Assembly: GCF_902499075.1 (NCBI RefSeq)
Contig: NZ_CABVPP010000053.1
Span: 1 to 51,759, forward strand
DNA from: Burkholderia pseudomultivorans
GTDB taxonomy: Bacteria > Pseudomonadota > Gammaproteobacteria > Burkholderiales > Burkholderiaceae
Direction of reading: 5' to 3'
Length of the DNA: 51,759 nt
This document shows, piece after piece, positions 43,486 through 51,759 of the stretch. The notes beneath the pieces were generated by a model. It ran no database searches, was not told the origin of the DNA, and saw nothing but the letters and a program-made list of their open reading frames with translations. The translations under genes and the position numbers were made by a program. Within the stretch, counting starts at the first letter, position 1; each line of letters opens with the position of its first letter.

Positions 43486-44997
43486 GTGTCAGCGGCACTG
43501 CGGTTTGACAATATCGGCAAGGTCTTTCCCGGCGTGCGCGCACTCGACGGCATCTCGTTCGACGTGCGGGCGGGCGAGGTGCATGGCCTGATGGGCGAGA
43601 ACGGCGCGGGCAAGTCGACGCTGCTGAAGATTCTCGGTGGCGAATATCAGCCCGATGCGGGCAGCGTGCTGATCGACGGCCAGCCCGTGCATTTCGCGAA
43701 TGCGGCCGCGTCGATCGCGGCCGGCATCGCGGTGATTCATCAGGAACTGCAGTACGTGCCCGACCTGACGGTCGCGGAGAACCTGCTGCTCGGCCGCCTG
43801 CCGAATGCGTTCGGCTGGGTGAGGAAGGGCGACGCGAAGCGTTTCGTGCGCGAGCGGCTCGCCGCGATGGGCGTCGATCTCGACCCCGATGCGCGGCTCG
43901 GGCGGCTGTCGATCGCGCAGCGGCAGATGGTCGAGATCTGCAAGGCGCTGATGCGCAACGCGCGCGTGATCGCGCTCGACGAGCCGACGAGTTCGCTGTC
44001 GCATCGCGAGACCGAGGTGTTGTTCAAGCTCGTCGACGACTTGCGCGCGCAGGGCCGCGCGCTGATCTACATCTCGCACCGGATGGACGAGATCTACCGG
44101 CTGTGCGACGCGTGCACGATCTTTCGCGACGGGCGCAAGATCGCGTCGCACGAATCGCTGAACGACGTGCCGCGCGACCGGCTCGTCGCCGAGATGGTCG
44201 GGCGCGAGATCTCGGATATCTATCATTACGCGCCGCGCGCGCTCGGCGACGTGCGCTTCGCCGCGGAAGGGATCGACGGCGCCGCGCTGCGCGAGCCCGC
44301 GAGCTTCTCGGTGCGCGCCGGCGAGATCGTCGGCTTCTTCGGGCTGGTCGGCGCGGGCCGCAGCGAACTGATGCGGCTCGTGTACGGCGCGGACCGCCGG
44401 CGCGCGGGCGTGCTGACGCTCGACGGCAAGCGCATCGACGTGAAGCGCACCGGCGACGCGATCCGCCACGGCATCGTGCTGTGCCCGGAGGACCGCAAGG
44501 AGGAAGGGATCATCGCGATCGCATCGGTCGCGGAGAACATCAACATCAGCTGCCGCCGCCATTCGCTGCGCGCGGGGCTGTTCATCGACCGCAAGACCGA
44601 GAACGACACGGCCGACCGCTTCATCCAGCGGCTGAAGATCAAGACGCCGAACCGGCGCCAGAAGATTCGCTTCCTGTCGGGCGGCAACCAGCAGAAGGCG
44701 ATCCTGTCGCGCTGGCTCGCGGAGCCCGACCTGAAGGTCGTGATCCTCGACGAGCCGACGCGCGGCATCGACGTCGGCGCGAAACACGAAATCTACGACG
44801 TGATCTACCGGCTCGCGGAGCGCGGCTGCGCGATCGTGATGGTGTCGTCGGAGCTGCCGGAAGTGCTCGGCGTGTCCGACCGCATCGTCGTGATGCGCGA
44901 GCGCCGCATCGCGGGCGAGCTGACGCGCGCGCAGGCGAACGAGCACGCGGTGCTGAGCCTCGCGTTGCCGCAGGCGAGCGCAGTGCAGGCGGCGTGA
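43486..44997 (+). CDS. araG: Sugar ABC transporter ATPase (AraG type)
   Basis: A 503-residue protein with two fused ABC domains. Domain 1 has Walker [10 protein letters not shown] (37-45) and the signature LSIAQRQ. Domain 2 has the degenerate loop [10 protein letters not shown], normal for this family, and signature LSGGNQQK. The start is GTG 43486 with GTGGAGAAG upstream. Its place between araF and araH fixes its role in monosaccharide uptake. Confidence 0.95.
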   Translation: MSAALRFDNIGKVFPGVRALDGISFDVRAGEVHGLMGENGAGKSTLLKILGGEYQPDAGSVLIDGQPVHFANAAASIAAGIAVIHQELQYVPDLTVAENLLLGRLPNAFGWVRKGDAKRFVRERLAAMGVDLDPDARLGRLSIAQRQMVEICKALMRNARVIALDEPTSSLSHRETEVLFKLVDDLRAQGRALIYISHRMDEIYRLCDACTIFRDGRKIASHESLNDVPRDRLVAEMVGREISDIYHYAPRALGDVRFAAEGIDGAALREPASFSVRAGEIVGFFGLVGAGRSELMRLVYGADRRRAGVLTLDGKRIDVKRTGDAIRHGIVLCPEDRKEEGIIAIASVAENINISCRRHSLRAGLFIDRKTENDTADRFIQRLKIKTPNRRQKIRFLSGGNQQKAILSRWLAEPDLKVVILDEPTRGIDVGAKHEIYDVIYRLAERGCAIVMVSSELPEVLGVSDRIVVMRERRIAGELTRAQANEHAVLSLALPQASAVQAA

Positions 44998-45025
44998 CGC
45001 CGCCGGGAACCGGATACGAATCGAT

Positions 45026-45045
45026 AGCGCGCGGCGCGGGCCGCG
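45026..45045 (+). other. Stem-loop between araG and araH
   Basis: 7-bp stem CGCGCGG/CCGCGCG with a 6-nt loop in the 73-nt gap. There is no T tract. Confidence 0.45.
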
Positions 45046-45070
45046 CGATGCAGGAGCAGGAGACACAATC

Positions 45071-46084
45071 ATGCAAGTCAACGAAAACCTCTCCAGCGCG
45101 GCCGTGAAGCCTTCGGCCGATGCGCTGGTGCCGCAGGGCGATCGGCAGAAGTGGTGGCAGCACCTCACCGAATACAGCCTGATCGCGATCTTCGCGGTGA
45201 TGTTCATCACGATGTCGCTGACGGTCGATCACTTCTTCTCGATCGACAACATGCTCGGCCTCGCGCTGTCGATCTCGCAGATCGGCATGGTCGCGTGCAC
45301 GATGATGTTCTGCCTTGCGTCGCGCGACTTCGACCTGTCGATCGGCTCGACCGTCGCGTTCTCCGGCGTGCTGTGCGCGATGGTGCTGAACGCGACCGAC
45401 AACACCTTCGTCGCGATCGTCGCGGCGGTCGCGGCCGGCGCCGCGATCGGCTTCGTGAACGGCGCGGTGATCGCGTACCTGCGCATCAACGCGCTGATCA
45501 CGACGCTCGCGACGATGGAGATCGTGCGCGGGCTCGGCTTCATCGTGTCGAAGGGGCAGGCGGTCGGCGTGTCGTCGGATACGTTCATCGCGCTCGGCGG
45601 CCTCACGATGTTCGGCGTGTCGCTGCCGATCTGGGTCACGTTGCTGTGCTTCATCGGCTTCGGCGTGCTGCTGAACCAGACCGTATACGGCCGCAACACG
45701 CTCGCGATCGGCGGCAATCCGGAAGCGTCGCGGCTCGCGGGGATCAACGTCGAACGCACGCGCGTCTACATCTTCCTGATCCAGGGCGCGGTGACCGCGC
45801 TCGCGGGCGTGATCCTCGCGTCGCGCATCACGTCGGGCCAGCCGAATGCCGCGCAGGGCTTCGAGCTGAACGTGATTTCCGCGTGCGTGCTCGGCGGCGT
45901 GTCGCTGATGGGCGGCCGCGCGACGATCTCGGGCGTCGTGATCGGCGTGCTGATCATGGGCACCGTCGAGAACGTGATGAACCTGCTGAACATCGACGCG
46001 TTCTACCAGTACCTCGTGCGCGGCGCGATCCTGCTCGCGGCGGTGCTGCTCGACCAGCTGAAGAACCGCGGCGTACGCGACTGA
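45071..46084 (+). CDS. araH: Sugar ABC transporter permease (AraH type)
   Basis: A 337-residue inner-membrane permease with about ten hydrophobic segments. Family motifs include RDFDLSIGSTVAFSGVLCA, NALITTLATMEIVRGLGFI, GRNTLAIGGNPEASRLAGI and the C-terminal GRATISGVVIGVLIMGTVENVMNLL. The ATG at 45071 has CAGGAGACAC upstream. It completes AraFGH. Confidence 0.95.
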   Translation: MQVNENLSSAAVKPSADALVPQGDRQKWWQHLTEYSLIAIFAVMFITMSLTVDHFFSIDNMLGLALSISQIGMVACTMMFCLASRDFDLSIGSTVAFSGVLCAMVLNATDNTFVAIVAAVAAGAAIGFVNGAVIAYLRINALITTLATMEIVRGLGFIVSKGQAVGVSSDTFIALGGLTMFGVSLPIWVTLLCFIGFGVLLNQTVYGRNTLAIGGNPEASRLAGINVERTRVYIFLIQGAVTALAGVILASRITSGQPNAAQGFELNVISACVLGGVSLMGGRATISGVVIGVLIMGTVENVMNLLNIDAFYQYLVRGAILLAAVLLDQLKNRGVRD

Positions 46085-46108
46085 GCCGATTCCACGGAGA
46101 CGACCCGC

Positions 46109-46906
46109 ATGAACATCGACCCTTCCGCGCCGGACCTCGACGCCGCGCGCTATGCGCGCTATCCGAGCCTCGAGGATCGCGCGGTGCTGATCACGGGCGG
46201 CGCCACCGGCATCGGCGCGTCGTTCGTCGAGCATTTCGCGGCCCAGGGCGCGCGCGTCGCGTTCGTCGACCTCGACGCGGCGGCGGGCGCGGCGCTGGCC
46301 GAACGTCTCGCGCACGCGCGCCACGCGCCGCTGTTCATCGCGTGCGACCTGACCGACATCGACGCGCTGCGCCATGCGATCGACGCGATCCGCGCACGGA
46401 TCGGCGCGATCGCGGTGCTCGTCAACAATGCGGCGAACGACGCGCGCCACGCGATCGGCGACGTGACGCCCGCATCGTTCGACGCGGGCATCGCGGTCAA
46501 CCTGCGCCACCAGTTCTTCGCCGCGCAGGCCGTGATCGACGACATGAAGCAGCTCGGCGGCGGCGCGATCGTCAATCTCGGCTCGATCAGCTGGATGCTG
46601 AAGAACGGCGGCTATCCCGTCTACGTGATGGCGAAGGCGGCCGTGCAGGGCCTCACGCGCGGGCTCGCGCGCGACCTCGGCCCGTTCGGGATCCGCGTGA
46701 ATTCGCTGGTGCCCGGCTGGGTGATGACCGACAAGCAGCGCCGGCTGTGGCTCGACGACGCCGGCCGCGCGGCGATCAAGGCCGGCCAGTGCCTCGACGC
46801 CGAGCTGCTGCCGGCCGATCTCGCGCGCATGGCGCTGTTCCTCGCGGCCGACGACAGCCGGATGATCACCGCGCAGGACGTGATCGTCGACGGCGGCTGG
46901 GCCTGA
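46109..46906 (+). CDS. XylB-like SDR aldose 1-dehydrogenase
   Basis: A 265-residue SDR that strongly resembles Caulobacter xylose dehydrogenase XylB: YPSLEDRAVLITGGATGIGAS, VNNAANDARHAIGDVT, VNLRHQFFAAQAV and GGAIVNLGSISW. Catalytic S159 and Y172-x3-K176 are intact. This subgroup oxidises aldoses (D-xylose, L-arabinose, D-galactose) at C1 to the lactone. Next to araFGH, L-arabinose and/or D-galactose is the best guess. It starts 24 nt after araH. Confidence 0.88.
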   Translation: MNIDPSAPDLDAARYARYPSLEDRAVLITGGATGIGASFVEHFAAQGARVAFVDLDAAAGAALAERLAHARHAPLFIACDLTDIDALRHAIDAIRARIGAIAVLVNNAANDARHAIGDVTPASFDAGIAVNLRHQFFAAQAVIDDMKQLGGGAIVNLGSISWMLKNGGYPVYVMAKAAVQGLTRGLARDLGPFGIRVNSLVPGWVMTDKQRRLWLDDAGRAAIKAGQCLDAELLPADLARMALFLAADDSRMITAQDVIVDGGWA

Positions 46907-46960
46907 TTCGCCGCCCGCACCGACCCGTATCGTTTCTTCGACGAAGCAAAGGAGTTCATC

Positions 46961-48022
46961 ATGACCGCCACGTCCGCGCGCGCATCGTCGTCCACCAGCC
47001 AGTCGCGCCGTGCGCGGCTGGCGGCCGCCGCCCAGCCGGTCAGCCCGGGCCCGCAGACCGCCGCGTTCGCGCAGGGCGTCGGCGCCGCGCAGGCGGCGGC
47101 CGTCACGCTGTCGAACGCGGCGCTGCGGCTCGACGTGCTGCCGCATCTCGGCGGCGGCATCGCGCGCTTCGACTGGCGGCGCGACGACGGCGCGCTGATA
47201 CCGGTGTTCCGCCGCTGCGCGCACCCGGAAACGGCGGCGGACCCGAACGAGCTCGCGTGCTATCCGCTGCTGCCGTACTCGAACCGGATCGGCGGCGCGC
47301 GCTTCGAATGCGACGGGCGCAGCGTCGCGGTGCCGCGCAATCGCCGCGACGAGCCGCTGCCGATTCACGGCGACGGCTGGCTGGCGGCGTGGCAGCTCGA
47401 CGATGCGACCGACACGACGCTGCAGTTGTCGCTCGATCGCGCGAGCGGCGCGCCGTACGCGTATCGCGCGATCCAGTCGTTCGAACTCGACGATACGACG
47501 CTGTCGATCGCGCTGACGATCGAGAACGCGGGCCGCGCGCGCCTGCCGTTCGGGCTCGGCGTGCATCCGTTCCTGGTGCGCGACGACGCGACCGAGCTGG
47601 CCGCGGCGGCGGGCGGCCTGTGGCTGTCGGGCGCGGACTTCCTGCCGGTGCGGCACGTGAGCGTGCCGCCGGCCTGGCAGTTCGGCGTTGCGTATCCGCT
47701 GCCGGCGACGCTCGTCAATCACGCGTTTACCGGCTGGGGCGGCCACGCGACGGTGAGCTGGCCGCGTCGCGGGCTTGCGCTGACGATCTCGGCCGACGCC
47801 GACGCGTACGTGCTGTATACGCCGCCCGGCGAGGATTTCTTCTGTTTCGAGCCGGTCGATCATCCGATCAATGCGGTGAACCTGCCGGGCGGCGCGGCCG
47901 CGCACGGGATGACGCTGCTCGCGCCGGGCGAACGGCTGACGCGGCGCTTCGCGTTCACCGTCGGGCGCGCCGATCCGCGCAACGGCGCCGCCGCGCGCGA
48001 GGGGCGCCGGCGACGCGGGTAA
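46961..48022 (+). CDS. galM: Aldose 1-epimerase
   Basis: A 353-residue mutarotase that interconverts alpha and beta anomers before the dehydrogenase step. Catalytic residues fit H136 (PIHGDGW), H202 (GVHPFL) and E297 (CFEPVDHP). The first 45 or so residues form an Ala/Ser/Gln-rich extension that precedes the family fold; AAAGGAGTTC before the ATG supports this start. It closes the sugar cluster. Confidence 0.9.
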   Translation: MTATSARASSSTSQSRRARLAAAAQPVSPGPQTAAFAQGVGAAQAAAVTLSNAALRLDVLPHLGGGIARFDWRRDDGALIPVFRRCAHPETAADPNELACYPLLPYSNRIGGARFECDGRSVAVPRNRRDEPLPIHGDGWLAAWQLDDATDTTLQLSLDRASGAPYAYRAIQSFELDDTTLSIALTIENAGRARLPFGLGVHPFLVRDDATELAAAAGGLWLSGADFLPVRHVSVPPAWQFGVAYPLPATLVNHAFTGWGGHATVSWPRRGLALTISADADAYVLYTPPGEDFFCFEPVDHPINAVNLPGGAAAHGMTLLAPGERLTRRFAFTVGRADPRNGAAAREGRRRRG

Positions 48023-48061
48023 AATACGCGGTCTACCAACGGTTTGCCGCGAGTATCCGCC

Positions 48062-48904
48062 ATGTCTTCCCCGCTTACTTTCATCGAATCGCTGCGCGCC
48101 GCGTGGCAACGCACGAATTCGCTGCTGTGCGTCGGCCTCGATCCCGAGCCGACGCGCTTTCCCGTGCAGTTCGACGGCCAGCCCGATGCGATCTTCGAAT
48201 TCTGCCGGCAGATCGTCGACGCGACCGCGCCTTATGCGAGCGCGTTCAAGCCGCAGATCGCCTATTTCGCCGCGCATCGCGCGGAAGACCAGCTCGAACG
48301 GCTGATCGCGCACATCCACCTGCAGCATCCGGGCCTGCCGGTCATCCTCGACGCGAAGCGCGGCGACATCGGCAGCACCGCCGAGCAATATGCGCGCGAG
48401 GCGTTCGAGCGCTATCGCGCGGACGCGGTCACGGTGAACCCGTACATGGGCTACGACTCGGTCGAGCCGTATTTCGAGCACGAAGGCAAGGGCGTGATCG
48501 TGCTGTGCCGCACCTCGAACCCGGGCGGCTCCGACCTGCAGTTCCTCGAGACGAACGCAGCCGGCCATCCGGGCCGGCCGCTGTACCAGGTCGTCGCGGA
48601 TCTCGCGGCGAACAAGTGGAACGCGAAGAACGGCCAGCTCGGCCTCGTGGTCGGCGCGACGTTCCCGAAGGAGATCGAGATCGTGCGCGGCATCGTCGGC
48701 GACATGCCGCTGCTGATCCCCGGCATCGGCGCGCAGGGCGGCGACGTGCAGGCGACCGTCGGCGCGGGCCGCACGACCGACGGCACCGGGATGATGATCA
48801 ACTCGTCGCGCGCGATCCTGTACGCGAGCAAGGGCGAGGACTTCGCCGAAGCCGCGGCGCTCGCCGCGCAGAAGACCCGCGACGCGATCAACGCGCATCG
48901 CTGA
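48062..48904 (+). CDS. pyrF: Orotidine 5'-phosphate decarboxylase, type 2
   Basis: A 280-residue enzyme for the last step of UMP synthesis. The catalytic motif is [18 protein letters not shown], and [16 protein letters not shown] is typical of the longer type 2 form. [13 protein letters not shown] is at the N-terminus. The start ATG 48062 is preceded by GAGTATCCGCC. A TAAAAT (48020-48025) upstream could be a -10, without a visible -35. It is independent in function from the sugar cluster. Confidence 0.95.
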   Translation: MSSPLTFIESLRAAWQRTNSLLCVGLDPEPTRFPVQFDGQPDAIFEFCRQIVDATAPYASAFKPQIAYFAAHRAEDQLERLIAHIHLQHPGLPVILDAKRGDIGSTAEQYAREAFERYRADAVTVNPYMGYDSVEPYFEHEGKGVIVLCRTSNPGGSDLQFLETNAAGHPGRPLYQVVADLAANKWNAKNGQLGLVVGATFPKEIEIVRGIVGDMPLLIPGIGAQGGDVQATVGAGRTTDGTGMMINSSRAILYASKGEDFAEAAALAAQKTRDAINAHR

Positions 48905-48913
48905 TCGGGGCAG

Positions 48914-48933
48914 GGCCGTCCGCCGGGGCGGCC
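48914..48933 (+). terminator. Stem-loop after pyrF
   Basis: 8-bp stem GGCCGTCC/GGGCGGCC (one G-U pair) with a 4-nt loop, then TTGCT. Weak as an intrinsic terminator. The rest of 48934-49146 holds nothing I can identify except the SD of the next gene. Confidence 0.45.
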
Positions 48934-49146
48934 TTGCTGGTGTCCCCGGCTGGTGTCTCGTCTCGACGCCAGCGGGCGCATCTCGGCGCGCCCAACCGCG
49001 CCGCTCTTTCCTTCCGCCGAATTCCGCCGCGCTGGCGCGCGCGGACAATTTCCCGTCGCTTCCGCACCGCATGCCCGCGCGGCAATCGCGCGATGCTGCC
49101 GCTTGTCATCGATCCGTCATCAAAATGTCAAGAAAGGAGCGACGCC

Positions 49147-50205
49147 ATGCCCAAGCTGTTTCCCCGACTTCTGACCGCGTTCGCCGCGTCGCTGTGCATG
49201 ACGGTCGCCCACGCGGCGGATCTCGCGCACTGGCCGGCCGACAGCGCGAAGGCGCTGAACGCGATGATCGCCGCGCACGCGCATCGCGGCGACTACGCGG
49301 TGTTCGACGCCGACAACACGACCTACCGCTACGACCTCGAGGAATCGCTGCTGCCGTATCTCGAGAACCGCGGCGTGCTGACGCGCGACACGCTCGATGC
49401 ATCGCTGAAGCTGATTCCGTTCAAGGACTCGGCCGACTACAAGGAATCGCTGACGAGCTATTACTACCGGCTCTGCGAGATCGACGACCTGGTCTGCTAT
49501 CCGTGGATCGCGCAGGCGTTCGCGGGGCTGTCGCTCGCGGACCTGAAGCGTCACATCGACGCGATGCTCGCCGACGGCAAGCCGATTCCGATCCGCTACT
49601 GGCAGGGCGACAAGGTCGTCGACGGCGCGGTGAACCCGCCGCGCTTCTTCCGCGGGATGCAGGAGCTGTACAACGCGCTGCGCGAGAACGGCATCGACGT
49701 CTACGTGATGACGGCCGCGCACGAGGAACTCGCGCGGCTCGTGCTGTCCGACCCGAAGTACGGCTACAACGTGAAGCCGGAGCACGTGATCGGCGTGACG
49801 ACGCTGCTGCGCAATCCGGCGACCGGTGCGCTGACGACGTCGCGGCTGCAGATCAAGGCCGGCAAGTACGACGAGGCCGCGAACCGCAGCCTGGTGATCA
49901 CGCCGTTCCTGATGAATCCGATGACGTGGTACGAAGGCAAGCTCGGCTCGATCGTCGGCTGGATCGACCAGTGGAAGAAGCCGGTGCTGGTCGCGGGCGA
50001 CACGCCGACATCCGACGGCTACATGCTGCTGAACGCGACCGACGTCGCGCGCGGCGGCGTGCGCGTGTGGGTGAACAAGAAGGACAAGCAGATGGCGCAG
50101 ATCCGCGCGTGGTCGGACGAATCGGCGGCGCAGCAGAAGTCGCTCGGGCTGCCGGTGACGGCCGACAAGAACTGGATCGTCGTGAAGCCCGACGCGATTC
50201 AGTAG
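49147..50205 (+). CDS. pchP: Phosphorylcholine phosphatase-like HAD hydrolase
   Basis: A 352-residue exported HAD phosphatase. A signal peptide (MPKLFPRLLTAFAASLCMTVAHA, about 23 residues) leads to motif I DADNT (D54, D56), motif II MTAA and motif III GDTPTSD (284-290). These correspond to the DMDNT / SAA / GDTPDSD set described for Pseudomonas PchP. PchP releases phosphate from phosphorylcholine made by phospholipase C. AAGGAGCGAC precedes the ATG. No phospholipase or choline genes are in the window, so the name rests on motifs. Confidence 0.82.
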   Translation: MPKLFPRLLTAFAASLCMTVAHAADLAHWPADSAKALNAMIAAHAHRGDYAVFDADNTTYRYDLEESLLPYLENRGVLTRDTLDASLKLIPFKDSADYKESLTSYYYRLCEIDDLVCYPWIAQAFAGLSLADLKRHIDAMLADGKPIPIRYWQGDKVVDGAVNPPRFFRGMQELYNALRENGIDVYVMTAAHEELARLVLSDPKYGYNVKPEHVIGVTTLLRNPATGALTTSRLQIKAGKYDEAANRSLVITPFLMNPMTWYEGKLGSIVGWIDQWKKPVLVAGDTPTSDGYMLLNATDVARGGVRVWVNKKDKQMAQIRAWSDESAAQQKSLGLPVTADKNWIVVKPDAIQ

Positions 50206-50221
50206 GCCGGCATCCCGTGCG

Positions 50222-50722
50222 TCAGCCCTCGCGTTCGTCGAGCAGCTTCAGCAGGCCGCGCAGCGCATGCGCGGCCGCCTGCGTGCGGATCTGCTCGCGA
50301 TCGCCCTTGAACACGAGCGTCTCGACGTCGGTATGTAGCCGGTTGCTCCACGCGAACGACACGGTGCCGACCGGCTTTTTCTCGCTGCCGCCCGCGGGGC
50401 CCGCGATGCCGGTGACCGACAGCGCGACCTGCGCGCGGCTGTTGCGCAGCGCGCCTTCGGCCATTGCGCGCGCGACCGGCTCGCTGACCGCGCCGTGCTT
50501 TTCGATCAGGTCGGGCGGCACGCCGATCATTTCGCTCTTGGCCTGGTTCGAGTACGTGACGAAGCCGCGCTCGAACCACTGGCTGCTGCCGGAGATATCG
50601 GTGATCGCGGCGGCGATCATCCCGCCCGTGCAGGATTCGGCGGTGGCGAGCATCAGGTGCTCGTCACGCAGCTGGTTGCCTGCGCGGATCGCAAGCTGGT
50701 GGACGACGGAATCGGTTGGCAT
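50222..50722 (-). CDS. pncC: CinA-family nicotinamide-nucleotide amidohydrolase
   Basis: A 166-residue stand-alone CinA C-terminal domain that deamidates NMN in pyridine nucleotide recycling. Family blocks are ATAESCTGGMIAAAITDISGSS, FVTYSNQAKSEMIGV, ALSVTGIAGPAGGS and KPVGTVSFAW. The ATG at 50722 (MPTDSVVHQLA) is 35 nt from the pgpA stop, so pgpA-pncC are likely one transcript. Confidence 0.92.
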   Translation of the reverse strand: MPTDSVVHQLAIRAGNQLRDEHLMLATAESCTGGMIAAAITDISGSSQWFERGFVTYSNQAKSEMIGVPPDLIEKHGAVSEPVARAMAEGALRNSRAQVALSVTGIAGPAGGSEKKPVGTVSFAWSNRLHTDVETLVFKGDREQIRTQAAAHALRGLLKLLDEREG

Positions 50723-50757
50723 GCGCGTCGGGAAACGAAAGTGGGAAATCGGTCGGG

Positions 50758-51300
50758 TCAGCCGACGACCGAGCGCCACAGCGCGATCACGAGCAGCGTC
50801 ATGAACGCGGCGACGAGGTCGTCGACCATGATGCCGAGCCCGCCTTTCAGTCGACGGTCGACATAGCGGATCGGCGGCGGCTTGAGCATGTCGAAGCAGC
50901 GGAACACGACGAACGCCCACAGCTGGCCGACGAAGGTCGCGGGCGTGACGAACAGCATCACGAGCCAGATCGCGACGATTTCGTCCCAGACGACCGGGCC
51001 GGGATCGGCGGTGCCCATCCTGCGTGCGGTGAAACCGGTGAGCCACGTGCCGGCGACGAAGCCGAGCGCGATCAGCGCCCACCATTCGGGCACCGTCAGA
51101 TAGCGATTGAGCGCGACGAAGCTTAGCCAGCCGAGCAGCGAGCCGAAGGTGCCGGGCATCAGCGGCGCGAGCCCGCTGCCGAAGCCGAGCGACACGAGAT
51201 GCGCCGGATGCGACAGCATGAAGCGCACGGTCGCGCGCTGCGGCGCGGGCTGCGCTGCGCCGGGCTCGTGCGCCTGCGCGGGCGTCGGGTCAGTCTGCAT
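50758..51300 (-). CDS. pgpA: Phosphatidylglycerophosphatase A
   Basis: A 180-residue membrane phosphatase that makes phosphatidylglycerol from PGP. Motifs: GFGSGLAPLMPGTFGSLLG, VWDEIVAIWLVML, FRCFDMLKPPPI and GGLGIMVDDLVAA. Four hydrophobic helices are visible. The start ATG 51300 overlaps the thiL stop by 11 nt. The thiL-pgpA-cinA order is common in proteobacteria. Confidence 0.94.
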   Translation of the reverse strand: MQTDPTPAQAHEPGAAQPAPQRATVRFMLSHPAHLVSLGFGSGLAPLMPGTFGSLLGWLSFVALNRYLTVPEWWALIALGFVAGTWLTGFTARRMGTADPGPVVWDEIVAIWLVMLFVTPATFVGQLWAFVVFRCFDMLKPPPIRYVDRRLKGGLGIMVDDLVAAFMTLLVIALWRSVVG

Positions 51301-51759
51301 GGAAGTGGTCGAAGCCGTGCAACGTGAGGGCCAGGGGCGCGCCGGCAGCGTCGCGCCACGCGATCGCGGGCCGCTCCGACGGCGCGGACAACGCGCGTAT
51401 TGTACCGATTCGCGTGACCGCGACGCCGGCCTGCGCGCCGGCCGCCTCGACCGCCGCGCGGGCCGCGGCCGGCGCGGTGAAGCACAGCTCGTAGTCGTCG
51501 CCGCCCGCGAGCGTGCAGCGCCGCTGCACGTCGGGCGGCAAGGTCGCGAGCGCGGCCGAGCGCGGCACCGCGTCGGCATCGATCTCGGCGCGCACGTTCG
51601 AGCGCGTCAGGATGTGCTGCAGGTCGCCGGCGAGGCCGTCCGAGATGTCGAGCGCCGCATGCGCGATGCCCGCGAGCGCGAGGCCGAGCGCGACGCGCGG
51701 CTCGGGGCGCTCGAGCGCCTGCCGGAACGCGGCCGCCTCGCGTGCGCCGGCGCGCCATT
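51290..51759 (-). CDS. thiL: Thiamine-monophosphate kinase, C-terminal part
   Basis: The gene enters from the right edge; its 5' part is outside. The visible 155 or so codons include HAALDISDGLAGDLQHIL and TLAGGDDYELCFTAP, the central and C-terminal ThiL signatures. ThiL phosphorylates thiamine monophosphate to the diphosphate cofactor. Its end overlaps pgpA. Confidence 0.92.
   Translation of the reverse strand, partial: WRAGAREAAAFRQALERPEPRVALGLALAGIAHAALDISDGLAGDLQHILTRSNVRAEIDADAVPRSAALATLPPDVQRRCTLAGGDDYELCFTAPAAARAAVEAAGAQAGVAVTRIGTIRALSAPSERPAIAWRDAAGAPLALTLHGFDHFHAD

Noticed and set aside
38698-48022. The sugar island as a recent horizontal acquisition
   Set aside because: GC content and codon use look the same as in the housekeeping genes, and no mobility genes or flanking repeats are visible.
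44639-49072. A 1477-codon open frame on the minus strand opposite araG-pyrF
   Set aside because: It runs antisense to six well-supported genes, is extremely Arg/Ala/His-rich and matches nothing. Long antisense frames are expected where codons have G or C in the third position.
45151-49146. Extension of the pchP frame 1332 codons upstream
   Set aside because: The frame stays open by chance through araH, the SDR, galM and pyrF. A signal peptide and SD mark the real start at 49147.

Overview
The window is a GC-rich stretch of a Burkholderia main chromosome, most likely the B. cepacia complex. The evidence is the strong G/C third-position bias, the protein sequences and the housekeeping gene order (pilus genes, CorB-like protein, tRNA-Pro, ispB, rplU-rpmA-obgE-proB, rppH, proS; aroQ-accB-accC-prmA; nrdAB). 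I see no phage, insertion sequence, integron or CRISPR array. The genus is inferred from recognition; no database was searched.

Layout. 1-2754: type IV pilus genes (pilC fragment, pilB-like ATPase) and a CorB/HlyC-type membrane protein, all minus. 2906-4123: tRNA-Pro(CGG) and ispB, minus. 4333-7447: rplU-rpmA-obgE-proB, plus, from a near-consensus promoter. 7548-8817: a CNP1-like lipoprotein and rppH, minus. 9036-11396: proS and a MarC-family gene. 11486-13499: hpt and ffh, minus. 13587-15384: ypjD-like, PP0621-like and ampD. 15836-20411: class I ribonucleotide reductase nrdA-nrdB behind a promoter with two NrdR boxes. 20849-21541: a histone H1-like Lys/Ala repeat protein preceded by a highly structured intergenic region. 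21744-30035 (all minus): glycine-zipper lipoprotein, PfkB kinase, tpx, zinc-ribbon/DUF3426 protein, prmA, accC, accB, aroQ, TlpA-like thioredoxin and an unrecognised protein. 30279-36006: mpl, a YqiA-like hydrolase, an RNase II-type nuclease, aroE and mtgA, tightly packed. 36438-38541: an S10 carboxypeptidase-like lipoprotein and an EF-hand protein. 38910-48022: a sugar-catabolic island (IclR regulator, dgoK, dgoA, SDR, araFGH, XylB-like SDR, aldose 1-epimerase). 48062-50205: pyrF and a phosphorylcholine-phosphatase-like gene. 50222-51759 (minus): pncC/cinA-like, pgpA and the 3' part of thiL.

How the genes work together. The island from 38910 reads as uptake and oxidation of L-arabinose and/or D-galactose: AraFGH imports the sugar, GalM interconverts anomers, an SDR oxidises C1, and DgoK and DgoA phosphorylate and cleave the 2-keto-3-deoxy acid. 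A lactonase and a sugar-acid dehydratase are not in the window. nrdAB supplies dNTPs under probable NrdR control. aroQ-accBC-prmA is a classic fatty-acid/shikimate cluster. mpl, ampD and mtgA belong to peptidoglycan recycling and synthesis.

No obviously new multi-gene system (defence, secretion or biosynthetic cluster) is present. The signals best worth following are regulatory: paired NrdR boxes; a run of five hairpins between nrdB and the H1-like gene; a terminator-like stem directly before proS; a short ORF coupled to the IclR gene; and repeated GC-rich perfect stem-loops between genes of the same operon.
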